Origin: Flavobacteriaceae bacterium GF1
GTDB taxonomy: Bacteria; Bacteroidota; Bacteroidia; Flavobacteriales; Flavobacteriaceae
DNA: 64,000 bases
Direction of reading: 5' to 3'
NCBI GenBank assembly: GCA_009797885.1
Contig: WNKP01000006.1
Coordinates: 62,001 to 126,000, forward strand
Of the stretch, positions 54,109-61,806 are shown in pieces. The notes beneath the pieces were generated by a model. The model was not told the origin of the DNA. It did no database searches and saw only the letters and a program-made list of their open reading frames with translations. Each line of letters begins with the position of its first letter. The stretch's first letter is position 1. Made by a program: the position numbers and the translations under genes.

Positions 54109-55464
54109 ATGAATCCCATAGTCATACAAGTCATACAATTTTTTCTGAGTTTGTCCATCTTGATCGTTCTGCATGAGCTTGGCCATTTTATCCCTGCCAA
54201 ACTCTTTAAGACCCGAGTGGAGAAGTTTTACCTCTTCTTTGACGTCAAGTTTTCCCTGTTCAAAAAGAAAATTGGGGAAACGGTATACGGGATTGGATGG
54301 CTGCCATTGGGGGGCTATGTAAAGATTTCCGGGATGATTGATGAAAGTATGGACACGGAGCAAATGAAGGAAGAGCCCAAACCCTGGGAGTTTCGGAGTA
54401 AACCGGCCTGGCAGCGATTGATCATTATGTTGGGCGGTGTCACCGTAAACTTTGTCCTTGCCGTGATTATCTACATTGGAATGGCCTACCAATATGGCGA
54501 TCAATACGTTAGAATGGATAGTTTAAAGGATGGTGTTTGGGTAGTGGAAAAAAACATAGGGGATAAGGCAGGCATTCAAACAGGGGACAAGATTTTGGCC
54601 GTGGATGGCAATACCCTGGAGTCCTTTAGAAGCGTATATCTTGAATTGATCAATGGTAATTCCATAACCATTGAGCGCGATGGACAGGTATTGGAACAAG
54701 AACTCCCCGTCGATTTTATCGCCACGCTTTTGGAAGATGAGGACAAAGTACGGTTTTTGTCCATGCGCCAGCCTTTTATCGTTCAGGAGGTATCCAAAGG
54801 TTCGCATAACGAAGGGGTCGATTTTAGGGAAGGGGATGCCGTTTTGGCCATCAATGGAAAACCTGCCAATTATCTGGATCAGGTGACCCCTATTCTGGAA
54901 GCCAACAAAAACCAGGAGGTCAATGTTTTGGTCCAAAGGGAAAATGGTGGGGAACAACTGGTGGTGGCCAAGGTCAATGAGGATGCCAAACTCGGAATTG
55001 GACTTAAGGGCCTTACCCCTGAAGAATATGAGGCGAAGGGATATCTTAAGATCGAAGAGATTGAATATAGTTTTTTGGAGGCCATACCTGCAGGCATCAA
55101 CAAAGGGGTGGAAACCCTGACGGGTTATGCCAAGCAACTCAAAAAAATCTTTAACCCCTCTACCGGTGCCTATAAAGGAGTGGGTGGTTTTGCCGCCATT
55201 GGCAGCATGTTCCCGCCAACCTGGGACTGGGTGGCCTTTTGGTCCACTACGGCACTGATATCCATTATTTTGGCCTTTATGAACATTCTTCCGATTCCCG
55301 CTTTGGATGGCGGGCATGTGATGTTCCTATTGTATGAAATGGTATCGGGAAGAAAACCGAGTGATAAGTTTTTGGAGTATGCCCAAATGGTTGGTTTCTT
55401 TTTGTTGATTGCCTTACTTTTATTTGCCAACGGAAACGATCTGTACAAAGCGGTTTTTAAATAG
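54109..55464 (+). CDS. rseP: RIP site-2 metalloprotease RseP-type
   Basis: A 451-residue membrane-embedded zinc protease that cuts anti-sigma factors and remnant signal peptides within the membrane. The zinc motif is HELGH (H22, E23, H26). Two PDZ domains occupy about residues 125-300 (WVVEKNIGDKAGIQTGDKILAVDGN; and GSHNEGVDFREGDAVLAINGKP). The second catalytic helix contains NILPIPALDGGHVMFLLYE. I start at the ATG at 54109; a longer frame to 54028 lacks support. With several ECF/anti-sigma pairs nearby it is a natural partner for their signalling. Confidence 0.94.
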   Translation: MNPIVIQVIQFFLSLSILIVLHELGHFIPAKLFKTRVEKFYLFFDVKFSLFKKKIGETVYGIGWLPLGGYVKISGMIDESMDTEQMKEEPKPWEFRSKPAWQRLIIMLGGVTVNFVLAVIIYIGMAYQYGDQYVRMDSLKDGVWVVEKNIGDKAGIQTGDKILAVDGNTLESFRSVYLELINGNSITIERDGQVLEQELPVDFIATLLEDEDKVRFLSMRQPFIVQEVSKGSHNEGVDFREGDAVLAINGKPANYLDQVTPILEANKNQEVNVLVQRENGGEQLVVAKVNEDAKLGIGLKGLTPEEYEAKGYLKIEEIEYSFLEAIPAGINKGVETLTGYAKQLKKIFNPSTGAYKGVGGFAAIGSMFPPTWDWVAFWSTTALISIILAFMNILPIPALDGGHVMFLLYEMVSGRKPSDKFLEYAQMVGFFLLIALLLFANGNDLYKAVFK

Positions 55465-55481
55465 AGAAATCAAACTTTTTG

Positions 55482-55513
55482 TTTGTAGTCTATTCAAGAA
55501 TCGGCTATATTTG
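55482..55513 (+). promoter_or_regulatory. Promoter of the tRNA-Asn gene
   Basis: TTTG (55482-55485), a 20-bp spacer and TATATTTG (55506-55513), a full consensus match, 21 bp before the mature tRNA. Confidence 0.65.
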
Positions 55514-55534
55514 CACCCGCTAAAAGCAAAACAT

Positions 55535-55608
55535 TCCTCCTTAGCTCAGTTGGTTAGAGCATCTGACTGTTAATCAGAGGGTCCTTGGTTCGAGCCCAAG
55601 AGGGGGAG
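55535..55608 (+). tRNA. tRNA-Asn (anticodon GTT)
   Basis: A 74-nt tRNA. The acceptor stem pairs TCCTCCT (55535-55541) with AGGGGGA (55601-55607), discriminator G. The D arm has TAGCTCAGTTGGTTAGAGC, the anticodon stem-loop TCTGA-CTGTTAA-TCAGA gives anticodon GTT, and the T arm has GGTTCGAGCC. CCA is not encoded. The last 17 nt of the gene are repeated three more times downstream in the 102-bp array. Confidence 0.95.
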
Positions 55609-55968
55609 CGAAGAAGTGGAAAAGCTGCCGGAAATGGCGGCTTTTTTTGTGGAGCTGCCTGGGCGAGAAGTTTACCCTGAGCGAAGCCGAAGGGAGCCCA
55701 AGAGGGGGAGCGAAGAAGTGGAAAAGCTGCCGGAAATGGCGGCTTTTTTTGTGAAGGTATTTGGGCGAGAAGTTTACCCTGAGCGAAGCCGAAGGGAGCC
55801 CAAGAGGGGGAGCGAAGAAGTGGAAAAGCTGCCAGGAATGGCGGCTTTTTTTGTGGAGCTGCCTGGGCGAGAAGTTTACCCTGAGCGAAGCCGAAGGGAG
55901 CCCAAGAGGGGGAGCGAAGAAATGGAAAAGCTGCCAGAAAATGGCGGCTTTTTTTGTGGAGCTGCCTG
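55592..55968. repeat. Tandem 102-bp array repeating tRNA-Asn 3' end plus terminator
   Basis: Four units start at 55592, 55694, 55796 and 55898, exactly 102 bp apart; the last is cut at 71 bp. Each begins with GAGCCCAAGAGGGGGAG, identical to the last 17 nt of tRNA-Asn. Then comes a terminator hairpin (AAAAGCTGCC... GGCGGCTTTTTTT), and then CCCTGAGCGAAGCCGAAGGG, a motif common in bacterial intergenic regions. The stems are preserved while loops differ (GGAAAT, AGGAAT, AGAAAAT). The multiple-of-3 period keeps false reading frames open on both strands. Confidence 0.93.
55620..55648 (+). terminator. Intrinsic terminator of tRNA-Asn (first of four)
   Basis: AAAAGCTGCC (55620-55629), loop GGAAAT, GGCGGCTTTT (55636-55645), T-tract to 55648. 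One G-U pair. Copies follow about 102, 204 and 306 bp downstream. Confidence 0.85.
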
Positions 55969-56006
55969 TCCTTGCTCCAACGACCGGCCATTTTGAAAAG
56001 TGGAAC

Positions 56007-56879
56007 CTATAGGTGCAATCTTTCCTTTACCAGGGCCACATACCTATGGGTCGCTTCCAGCTCGGGAAAATGTCCGCAATCATCAAACACGATAATCTCA
56101 CAACTGGGTACGTGCTCCAGAATGGATGTACGGTCTGTTTTTCTGTGCGTATAGTCCCGCTCTCCCCAGAGCATGGTGGATGGGGTATCCAACAATCTCA
56201 GGGAATGGTGCAGATCTCCCTTTAGGCCTTGGACCAGCCCTGATAGGCAGAAACATCCCCCGCGGTCCAATGCGTTCAATGCCGTATCCTGATAGCTGGA
56301 GATGTCCATACCCTTTGGCAGGGCATATCGGTACCAGGTCCTCGCCAGTTTTTTTTCGAAAAGGGAATTGGCCACCTGACCGATCACTGGAAGTTTAAGA
56401 ACATTGGGGATGGTGCCTTCCGTCCATTTTTCCATGGCCGGCAACGAGGGGGTTTGGGACAGGAACAGGTGCGCAATGCGCTCAGGAAAAAGCCCAGCGG
56501 CCTTTATGGCATAAAATCCGTTGGAACAGGAAAAGGCCAGGGTGGCCCTATCCACTTTTAGGATATCCATAATATGGATAATCAATTTGGCGGCGGCGGC
56601 AATGGAATAATCGTATTTCCTGTTCGGATAGGAAAAACCGGTCCCAGGGAATTCAAAGCAAATGACCCTAAAATTCCGGGAGAGTTCCTTGATCAGTCCC
56701 AAATGGTGTTCGATAACGTTGGGGCCATCGGGCACATTAAGGATAACAGGTTTTGTCCCCCCGGTGTCCAAGACCCTGACCACCCCATGATCGGTATGGA
56801 GGAACCCAATGTTGGGGTCCAGGAAGGAAGGCCTGCGTTTCAGGCCAAACCTCAAGGTATCTATGAAGTTTCCGGTCAT
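56007..56879 (-). CDS. Alpha/beta hydrolase
   Basis: A 290-residue cytosolic alpha/beta hydrolase. The oxyanion region is ICFEFPGTGFSYPNRK, the nucleophile elbow is FSCSNGF (Ser in SCSNG, not the classic GxSxG), the acid is in MLWGERDY and the His in FDDCGHFPEL. Length is normal and no signal peptide is seen. Substrate unknown. It ends about 40 bp after the repeat array, transcribed toward it. Confidence 0.88.
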   Translation of the reverse strand: MTGNFIDTLRFGLKRRPSFLDPNIGFLHTDHGVVRVLDTGGTKPVILNVPDGPNVIEHHLGLIKELSRNFRVICFEFPGTGFSYPNRKYDYSIAAAAKLIIHIMDILKVDRATLAFSCSNGFYAIKAAGLFPERIAHLFLSQTPSLPAMEKWTEGTIPNVLKLPVIGQVANSLFEKKLARTWYRYALPKGMDISSYQDTALNALDRGGCFCLSGLVQGLKGDLHHSLRLLDTPSTMLWGERDYTHRKTDRTSILEHVPSCEIIVFDDCGHFPELEATHRYVALVKERLHL

Positions 56880-57040
56880 TGTTCCTGTTCCAATAGGTCA
56901 AAACCAGGGTGCCAACACCATATGCTGTTCAGCGCTGTCCTTTTCCATAGCTTAAAAATAGGGAATAAAGGGATGCTCGAACCACTTGACCAAATGGAAA
57001 CTGGAACGGCGCCTTTACGTATAGCCAATGCTATGTACAG

Positions 57041-57853
57041 TTATGGGTTTGTTTTAAGGATTCCTTCGTAAAAACTGGCTAGAAACAACGAATTATGCGT
57101 GTCATTTTCATAGAATTCCTTGGATAGGATAATCGATTCAGTATCCTCAAGTTCTTGGATGAACTCTTCTATCTTTCCCCTGTGAAATTCCGGTTTTGGT
57201 TGATAGGTGATATGTATCCTGGTAGTCTTGTTATAGTTGGATTTTTTAAATCGTTGTATCACCTCCCCATCACTGTACCATAGGGAAGGGTCATACATAT
57301 GTATGATTTCAAAAGGATGTTCCAATGATAAGAGGTAACCCCCAAAATAGCCCCCATAGGAATGCCCTATGAGTGTTTCGTGCGTATTGGTAGCATAGTT
57401 TTTATCGACATCCGGAATCAGTTCTTTGATCAGGTAATTGTAAAAAGACATTGCTTTACCCGAATTGGAGTCAGTGTACCATGTGGAATCCACTTTCTCC
57501 CCATCATACTCAATTCTCGACTGACTAAAAGTAAGGTCTTGCCCTCTTTTGTTTTCCCAATCCATATGTGGAATCCCAATAATAATGGAATTCCGTATTT
57601 TCTTGTTTGCTCCCAGATCAAACGCTATGTTTTTAATTAAATCGAACCGCCACTCCGCATCAAAAACATAAATTGCCGGGTACGTTAGGGAATCGGAATA
57701 TTTGAGGGGCAAACTCACCCAATACTCCCTGTTTTCATCCAGATATTCGGACTTAATGGTATGCTTGATAGTTGTATTTAAGCAAATTGTGTCTTGGGCT
57801 ACGGCCTTAAAAGTCATTACGGCCAGTAGTAGAAGTAGTAGGCTATTTTTCAT
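57041..57853 (-). CDS. Exported esterase of the Fes/IroE-like alpha/beta hydrolase group
   Basis: A 270-residue protein with signal peptide ending FKAVAQ. The fold resembles putative esterases of the Fes/IroE/EstD type: REYWVSLPLKYSDSLTYPAIYVFDAEW, the nucleophile in LIGHSYGGYFGG (GHSYGG), and the His in YENDTHNSLFLAS. Such proteins hydrolyse siderophore esters or S-formylglutathione-like esters; the substrate cannot be set here. Monocistronic. Confidence 0.87.
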   Translation of the reverse strand: MKNSLLLLLLAVMTFKAVAQDTICLNTTIKHTIKSEYLDENREYWVSLPLKYSDSLTYPAIYVFDAEWRFDLIKNIAFDLGANKKIRNSIIIGIPHMDWENKRGQDLTFSQSRIEYDGEKVDSTWYTDSNSGKAMSFYNYLIKELIPDVDKNYATNTHETLIGHSYGGYFGGYLLSLEHPFEIIHMYDPSLWYSDGEVIQRFKKSNYNKTTRIHITYQPKPEFHRGKIEEFIQELEDTESIILSKEFYENDTHNSLFLASFYEGILKTNP

Positions 57854-57926
57854 TTAGAATGTATTGTACAAAGCGTTTTGTATAAATGTAGTTGCGCGGC
57901 TACCAGCAATTATCGCTTATACCTTG

Positions 57927-58430
57927 TTAAAGCACGTTTTTATTTTCAATGTTGGTTATAAATTCCTCCAATTTCAATTCATTTTGTTCACCAGCAATTG
58001 TATGAATGTGTCCAAAATAATTCATTCCTAAGTACTTTGCAGTTTCTGAAAATGGAAGCCAAAAAGAGTCATCCAAATTATTTCCTATAGAACAACTGAT
58101 TGCAGCCATATTTTTTCCACGTAATTTTCGTCCAAGGTCTTTTTCAATTTCCAATAAATCGGTTATGCGGTCAAAAAATACTTTCATTATTCCGCTCATG
58201 GAATACCAATAGACCGGTGTTGCAAAAATCAGCGTGTCATATTTTTCAATTATTTGTTTCATTAAACCAAGGTAGTCGTCGTTTCTGTTTTCGTGGTTGT
58301 AATCATAATAACTGAAATTGTAGTCATTTAGGTTAATTAAATCCCATTTGGATTTTTCAATCAGTACACTTGTCAAATTGGAGGTATCTCCGTCATTTCT
58401 TGAACTTCCAACTATTACTACTTTTTTCAT
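57927..58430 (-). CDS. Flavodoxin-like NAD(P)H-dependent FMN oxidoreductase
   Basis: A 167-residue protein. The FMN phosphate loop is GSSRNDGDTSNL (residues 8-19), and the second loop is FATPVYWYSMSGIMKVFFDRI, both typical of the flavodoxin_2/FMN reductase group. It likely transfers electrons from NAD(P)H to quinones or iron chelates. AT-richer than its neighbours. Monocistronic. Confidence 0.87.
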   Translation of the reverse strand: MKKVVIVGSSRNDGDTSNLTSVLIEKSKWDLINLNDYNFSYYDYNHENRNDDYLGLMKQIIEKYDTLIFATPVYWYSMSGIMKVFFDRITDLLEIEKDLGRKLRGKNMAAISCSIGNNLDDSFWLPFSETAKYLGMNYFGHIHTIAGEQNELKLEEFITNIENKNVL

Positions 58431-58590
58431 TCAGAATTTCGATTTTTTCTAATGTGCCACAACCCGGGAATATAGATTGTAATCTCTTTTATGTAGTGAA
58501 CTAAGATAAGGGATTTTTGACCCGATTAAAGCAGGTTTTACCTGCTATCGCCAATCCGTAACTCGGGATTGATTTTTGAACGGCCAAACA

Positions 58591-58609
58591 ATTCTAATGG
58601 TATTCTAAT
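58591..58609 (+). promoter_or_regulatory. 11-bp-spaced direct repeats upstream of the response regulator gene
   Basis: ATTCTAAT at 58591-58598 and again at 58602-58609, 11 bp apart as in OmpR/PhoB-family sites. They lie 31 bp upstream of TATCTTTA (58641-58648), a near -7 box without a -33 element. Autoregulation by the response regulator is plausible. Confidence 0.35.
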
Positions 58610-58697
58610 CTCCTCAAGGCGGGGGTTGCACCTCATTTTTTATCTTTAAGGACGATAAAAAACAGAACAATTCCAACTTCATTTGACGCCTCCGTAA

Positions 58698-59399
58698 ATG
58701 TCCAAAAGAATATTGGTCATAGAAGATGAACGGAACGTGGCCACCTTTATAGGAAAGGGACTCCGTGAAGCGGGCCATGAGATTTTTTTGGCCTATGATG
58801 GGCCGCAGGGCCTGGAACGGTTGGCACGGGAGGAAATCGATTTGGTGATCCTTGACATTGTACTGCCCACCATGGACGGACGTTTGGTAGCCAAAAAAAT
58901 CAGGGGACTCGGTTACAAAAACCTGCCCATTATCATGCTTACTGCGCTGGGCACCACGGAGAATGTGGTGGAAGGATTGGATTCCGGAGCGGATGACTAC
59001 CTGGTGAAGCCCTTTAAGTTCAAGGAGCTTTTGGCCAGGATCCGCGCATTGTCAAGAAGGCATGTTCCCATGGAGACGGTGAACCGAAAACTGACGGTGT
59101 CCGACCTGGAACTTGACCGGGATGCCAAGACGGTAAAAAGGGCGGGGAACAACATCAAACTGACTTCCACCGAGTTTCGGTTACTGGAGTTCTTTCTAAG
59201 GAACAAGAACAGGGTATTGAGCCGTATCGATATTCTAGAGAGTGTATGGGACATCAATTTCAATCTGGGGACCAACGTGGTGGATGTCTATGTCAATTAT
59301 CTAAGAAACAAGATCGACCGGCCTTATGGCCCCAGACTTATCCATACCGTGATCGGTATGGGCTATGCCTTGCGGGAATCCGAAGAACATGAAGATTAG
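58698..59399 (+). CDS. OmpR/PhoB-family response regulator
   Basis: A 233-residue two-component output protein. The receiver domain (1-120) has the acidic pair ED at 9-11, the phosphoacceptor D53 in LVILDIVLP, and Lys in YLVKPFKF. The C-terminal OmpR-type winged helix spans about 130-230 (LTSTEFRLLEFFLRNKNRVLS, then NVVDVYVNYLRNKI). It overlaps the histidine kinase start by 11 bases. An 11-bp direct repeat lies upstream. Confidence 0.95.
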   Translation: MSKRILVIEDERNVATFIGKGLREAGHEIFLAYDGPQGLERLAREEIDLVILDIVLPTMDGRLVAKKIRGLGYKNLPIIMLTALGTTENVVEGLDSGADDYLVKPFKFKELLARIRALSRRHVPMETVNRKLTVSDLELDRDAKTVKRAGNNIKLTSTEFRLLEFFLRNKNRVLSRIDILESVWDINFNLGTNVVDVYVNYLRNKIDRPYGPRLIHTVIGMGYALRESEEHED

Positions 59400-60774
59400 G
59401 AACAAAATAGCACTGATCTTTGTACTGCTCACCGCCCTGCTGCTGTTGTCGGTCTTTTTGTTCATTTACTTTTCCGTGGAGAACCACACGCATAATGAAT
59501 TCTATCTCCGCTTGCGGCAAAGGGCATCGATTGCGGCCCAGGCCTATCTGGAAAAAGATGAACTGAGTTCCAGTATCTACGAGGAAATCCGCAAAAAGCA
59601 CGTACGGACCCTGCCCAATGAAAAAGAAGAGATCTTCAAGGTCAATATGGACAAAGGAACCTTGGCTCCGCCCCATACGCTTCCCTTGGAAAAGGAATTC
59701 TTCAGTGAAGTCCTTACCGCAGGCCATGCCAAGGCCAAGATTGGGAAAGCCTATTTCACGGCCATCCTTTATCGGGACAACCAGGGGGATTTCATCGTGG
59801 TACTGTCCGCGGAGGACCTTTATGGGTCGGCCAAAATGCGGAACCTTTTAAGAACCTTGCTCATGGCCTATGTCCTGAGCTTGATCATCCTTTTTGTATT
59901 GGGCCGGGATTATGCCAAAAGGGTGCTGAAGCCCATTTCGGATATTACCCGACAGGTCAATGGGATACGGGCGAAAAAGCTCCATTTGCGATTGCCCAAT
60001 GGACACAGAAACGATGAACTGGGGGAGCTGTCCCGTACGTTCAACAATATGCTGGACAGGCTCGAGGCCTCTTTTGAGATGAAGAACAATTTTGTGCGCA
60101 ATGCCTCCCATGAACTTAAGAACCCCTTAACGGCCATCATCGGGCAGACGGAGGTCGCCCTTGGCAGTGCAAGGAGCGAACAGGAATATATCACCACCCT
60201 GCGGACCATTGAAAGGGAGGCCTCACGACTCAACGGACTCATCAATGCCCTGTTGGAACTGGCCCATGCCGAAAACGACTCCAAGGCGCTGTTGGGAGAG
60301 TATATACGGGCCGATGAGCTGTTGATGGAACTTCAAACGGAATTTGATGTGCCCACTTCTGGAACGGTAAACTGCGACCTCCGGTTTTTGCCAAAAGATC
60401 CGGACAAACTGATCTTTAAGGGAAATGCTGGCCTTATACGCGCAGCCCTGTTCAACGTCCTGGACAATGCGTTGAAGTATTCCAAAGACGGGAATGTCGA
60501 TTTGGGTATCCAGGTGAGGGAACAGACCATCCTGATTTCCGTAAGGGATGAGGGCATCGGTATTCCCAAAGAGGACCTTAAAAATGTGTTGGAACCGTTT
60601 TCCAGGGGATCCAACGCCAGGGGTTTTAAAGGTTTTGGCCTTGGCCTCCCCCTGTCCCGGAAAATTGTACGGCTGCATGGGGGCGAACTGCAGATTGATT
60701 CAGAAATCGGGAAGGGAACCCGGGTCATGGTACAGTTGCCCAATATCCATGCCACCGCCAATACGGGCCACTGA
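59389..60774 (+). CDS. Sensor histidine kinase
   Basis: A 461-residue kinase. Membrane helices at about 7-28 and 156-174 flank a 125-residue extracytoplasmic sensor. A HAMP domain follows (RVLKPISDITRQVNGIRAKKL), then HisKA with H241 (NASHELKNPLTAIIGQ), and HATPase_c with N-box VLDNALKYS, G1 DEGIGIPKEDL and G2 GFGLGLPLSRKIV. It starts at the ATG at 59389 inside the response regulator gene. The signal is unknown; the pair resembles the CusSR/PhoRB-type layout. Confidence 0.95.
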   Translation: MKIRNKIALIFVLLTALLLLSVFLFIYFSVENHTHNEFYLRLRQRASIAAQAYLEKDELSSSIYEEIRKKHVRTLPNEKEEIFKVNMDKGTLAPPHTLPLEKEFFSEVLTAGHAKAKIGKAYFTAILYRDNQGDFIVVLSAEDLYGSAKMRNLLRTLLMAYVLSLIILFVLGRDYAKRVLKPISDITRQVNGIRAKKLHLRLPNGHRNDELGELSRTFNNMLDRLEASFEMKNNFVRNASHELKNPLTAIIGQTEVALGSARSEQEYITTLRTIEREASRLNGLINALLELAHAENDSKALLGEYIRADELLMELQTEFDVPTSGTVNCDLRFLPKDPDKLIFKGNAGLIRAALFNVLDNALKYSKDGNVDLGIQVREQTILISVRDEGIGIPKEDLKNVLEPFSRGSNARGFKGFGLGLPLSRKIVRLHGGELQIDSEIGKGTRVMVQLPNIHATANTGH

Positions 60775-60857
60775 AAATCTAATGCCTTTCCAATCCCTTT
60801 CTTATCCCATTTTAATGTTGCAGGCTTAGTATTGTACCTATATAAAATCGAAACGTC

Positions 60858-61367
60858 ATGAAAAAAATATTGGTACCCACGGATTTCAGTGTCAAATCCT
60901 TAAAATTGGCAGCCTATGCCCTTAAACTGTACCACCAGGAGATTATCGATATTGTCCTGGTCTACCCTTATAGGATACCGTTATCGGATTCGGAGCTCTA
61001 TGGCTTTTCACCGCGAAGGATTGTATCGGAACTCAAGAGCGAGGAATTTTTGAGGGCCAGGAACGAGCTCGTCCATAGGTTCTACGTGAACATCGGTACG
61101 ATCCAGGTGGAACTTTTCACCGGCCTAAATTCGCCCGCCTTTCAAAACTTCACGGACCGCCTCAAGGTTCATACGGCAGTGGTGCCGCAAAAAGGCTTTT
61201 TGGACTTTTCGCAGAGCACTACGTTCGATCCCTTGCCCCTTATCCAAAAGAACATCCCTGAGATACATAGGATTTGCTTTAAAGAAGAGGAAATCGGCGA
61301 ACCGTTTACCGAGCAGCGGACCAAAGGCATTTTTTCCTCTTTAAAAAGTGTCTTTCAAGGTTTTTAA
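60858..61367 (+). CDS. Universal stress protein-like
   Basis: A 169-residue protein with the UspA start (MKKILVPTDFSVKSLKLAAYALKL), a Rossmann-like fold with one complete domain and a short tail. The G-2x-G-9x-G(S/T) ATP motif of ATP-binding Usp proteins is not visible, so it may not bind ATP. It follows the two-component genes by 83 bp on the same strand and may be a downstream target. Confidence 0.78.
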   Translation: MKKILVPTDFSVKSLKLAAYALKLYHQEIIDIVLVYPYRIPLSDSELYGFSPRRIVSELKSEEFLRARNELVHRFYVNIGTIQVELFTGLNSPAFQNFTDRLKVHTAVVPQKGFLDFSQSTTFDPLPLIQKNIPEIHRICFKEEEIGEPFTEQRTKGIFSSLKSVFQGF

Positions 61368-61462
61368 AGCAAAGTATGCTCCATATTCGAAGGAAAATGG
61401 CCAACCATTTTCGAGCAGCGTTGCGTCAATCCTCCGTTGCCAAGGGCGGGACACCGCCCTGT

Positions 61463-61504
61463 TTTGTAGCCTTTGTACCTGAGCCCAAAAGGGGTGTGGT
61501 TGTT
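61463..61504 (-). pseudogene. Relic of an RHS core (NN..PFGLRYKGYK)
   Basis: In the minus-strand frame a short stretch reads GNNHTPFGLRYKGYK. It parallels ENNYYPFGLRHKGYN of the RHS gene at 62865, and the DNA matches too (GnGGnGAACAACnAnnnnCCnTTTnGG). The surroundings lack other RHS motifs, so this is a decayed fragment. Confidence 0.45.
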
Positions 61505-61637
61505 CCCCGCTGCGAAGTAGTTTGACTGCTTTGCCCTAGCGTTATCAAAACCTTTGAAACGTTTAGGCCGCAATGTATAACCCAATCCGCCTTTGGTGGA
61601 TACTGCGGAGCGGGGATTTTCCAATCACTTTGCGCTT

Positions 61638-61669
61638 TCGAAATGACGCTCTCGTAAAGGTCATTTCGA
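61638..61669. repeat. Inverted repeat (TCGAAATGAC / GTCATTTCGA)
   Basis: Perfect 10-bp arms (61638-61647 and 61660-61669) with a 12-nt loop. The GTCATTTCGAGC motif is a frequent intergenic repeat in flavobacterial genomes as far as I recall. Confidence 0.6.
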
Positions 61670-61693
61670 GCGTATGTGAGAAATCCCGACAAC

Positions 61694-61725
61694 AAAAAAG
61701 CCACGGCTTTAGCCGTGGCTTTTTT
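61694..61725. terminator. Bidirectional intrinsic terminator
   Basis: AAAAAAGCCACGGC (61694-61707), loop TTTA, GCCGTGGCTTTTTT (61712-61725): perfect 14-bp arms with A- and T-runs at both ends. It serves the Usp-like gene (plus) and the RHS-lipoprotein operon (minus). Confidence 0.85.
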
Positions 61726-61754
61726 GTTTTGTTTTTTGCCTACTCGATACGGCA

Positions 61755-61769
61755 CTCGTCAGAGACGAG
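61755..61769. repeat. Short GC-rich hairpin (CTCGTC AGA GACGAG)
   Basis: Perfect 6-bp arms with a 3-nt loop, followed by GCGCTAGCGGGG. Part of the repeat debris beside the RHS locus. Confidence 0.5.
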
Positions 61770-61806
61770 CGCTAGCGGGGGGGGTCTATTATTTTAACAG
61801 TTGTAA

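Larger units (their letters stand above)
61368..61806. other. 439-bp convergent intergenic region with relic and hairpins
   Basis: It contains an RHS core relic (61463-61504, minus), a long inverted repeat (61638-61669), a strong terminator (61694-61725) and a hairpin at 61755-61769. These are typical of accessory-locus debris at RHS loci. No intact gene. Confidence 0.7.

Noticed and set aside
54523-55317. 264-codon minus-strand frame opposite rseP
   Set aside because: It lies wholly antisense to a well-supported gene, with no signal or family features.
55592-55968. Possible CRISPR in the 102-bp array
   Set aside because: No spacers; whole 102-bp units repeat in tandem.
55554-55996. Open frames of 126-145 codons on both strands with repeated peptides
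   Set aside because: They are read through the 102-bp array, whose length is a multiple of three, and they overlap the tRNA. The low-complexity peptide (with PFGFAQG) is a typical spurious product of intergenic repeats.
61573-61797. 74-codon plus-strand frame ending in SSETSASGGGLLF
   Set aside because: It crosses the strong bidirectional terminator and repeat debris; not a plausible gene.
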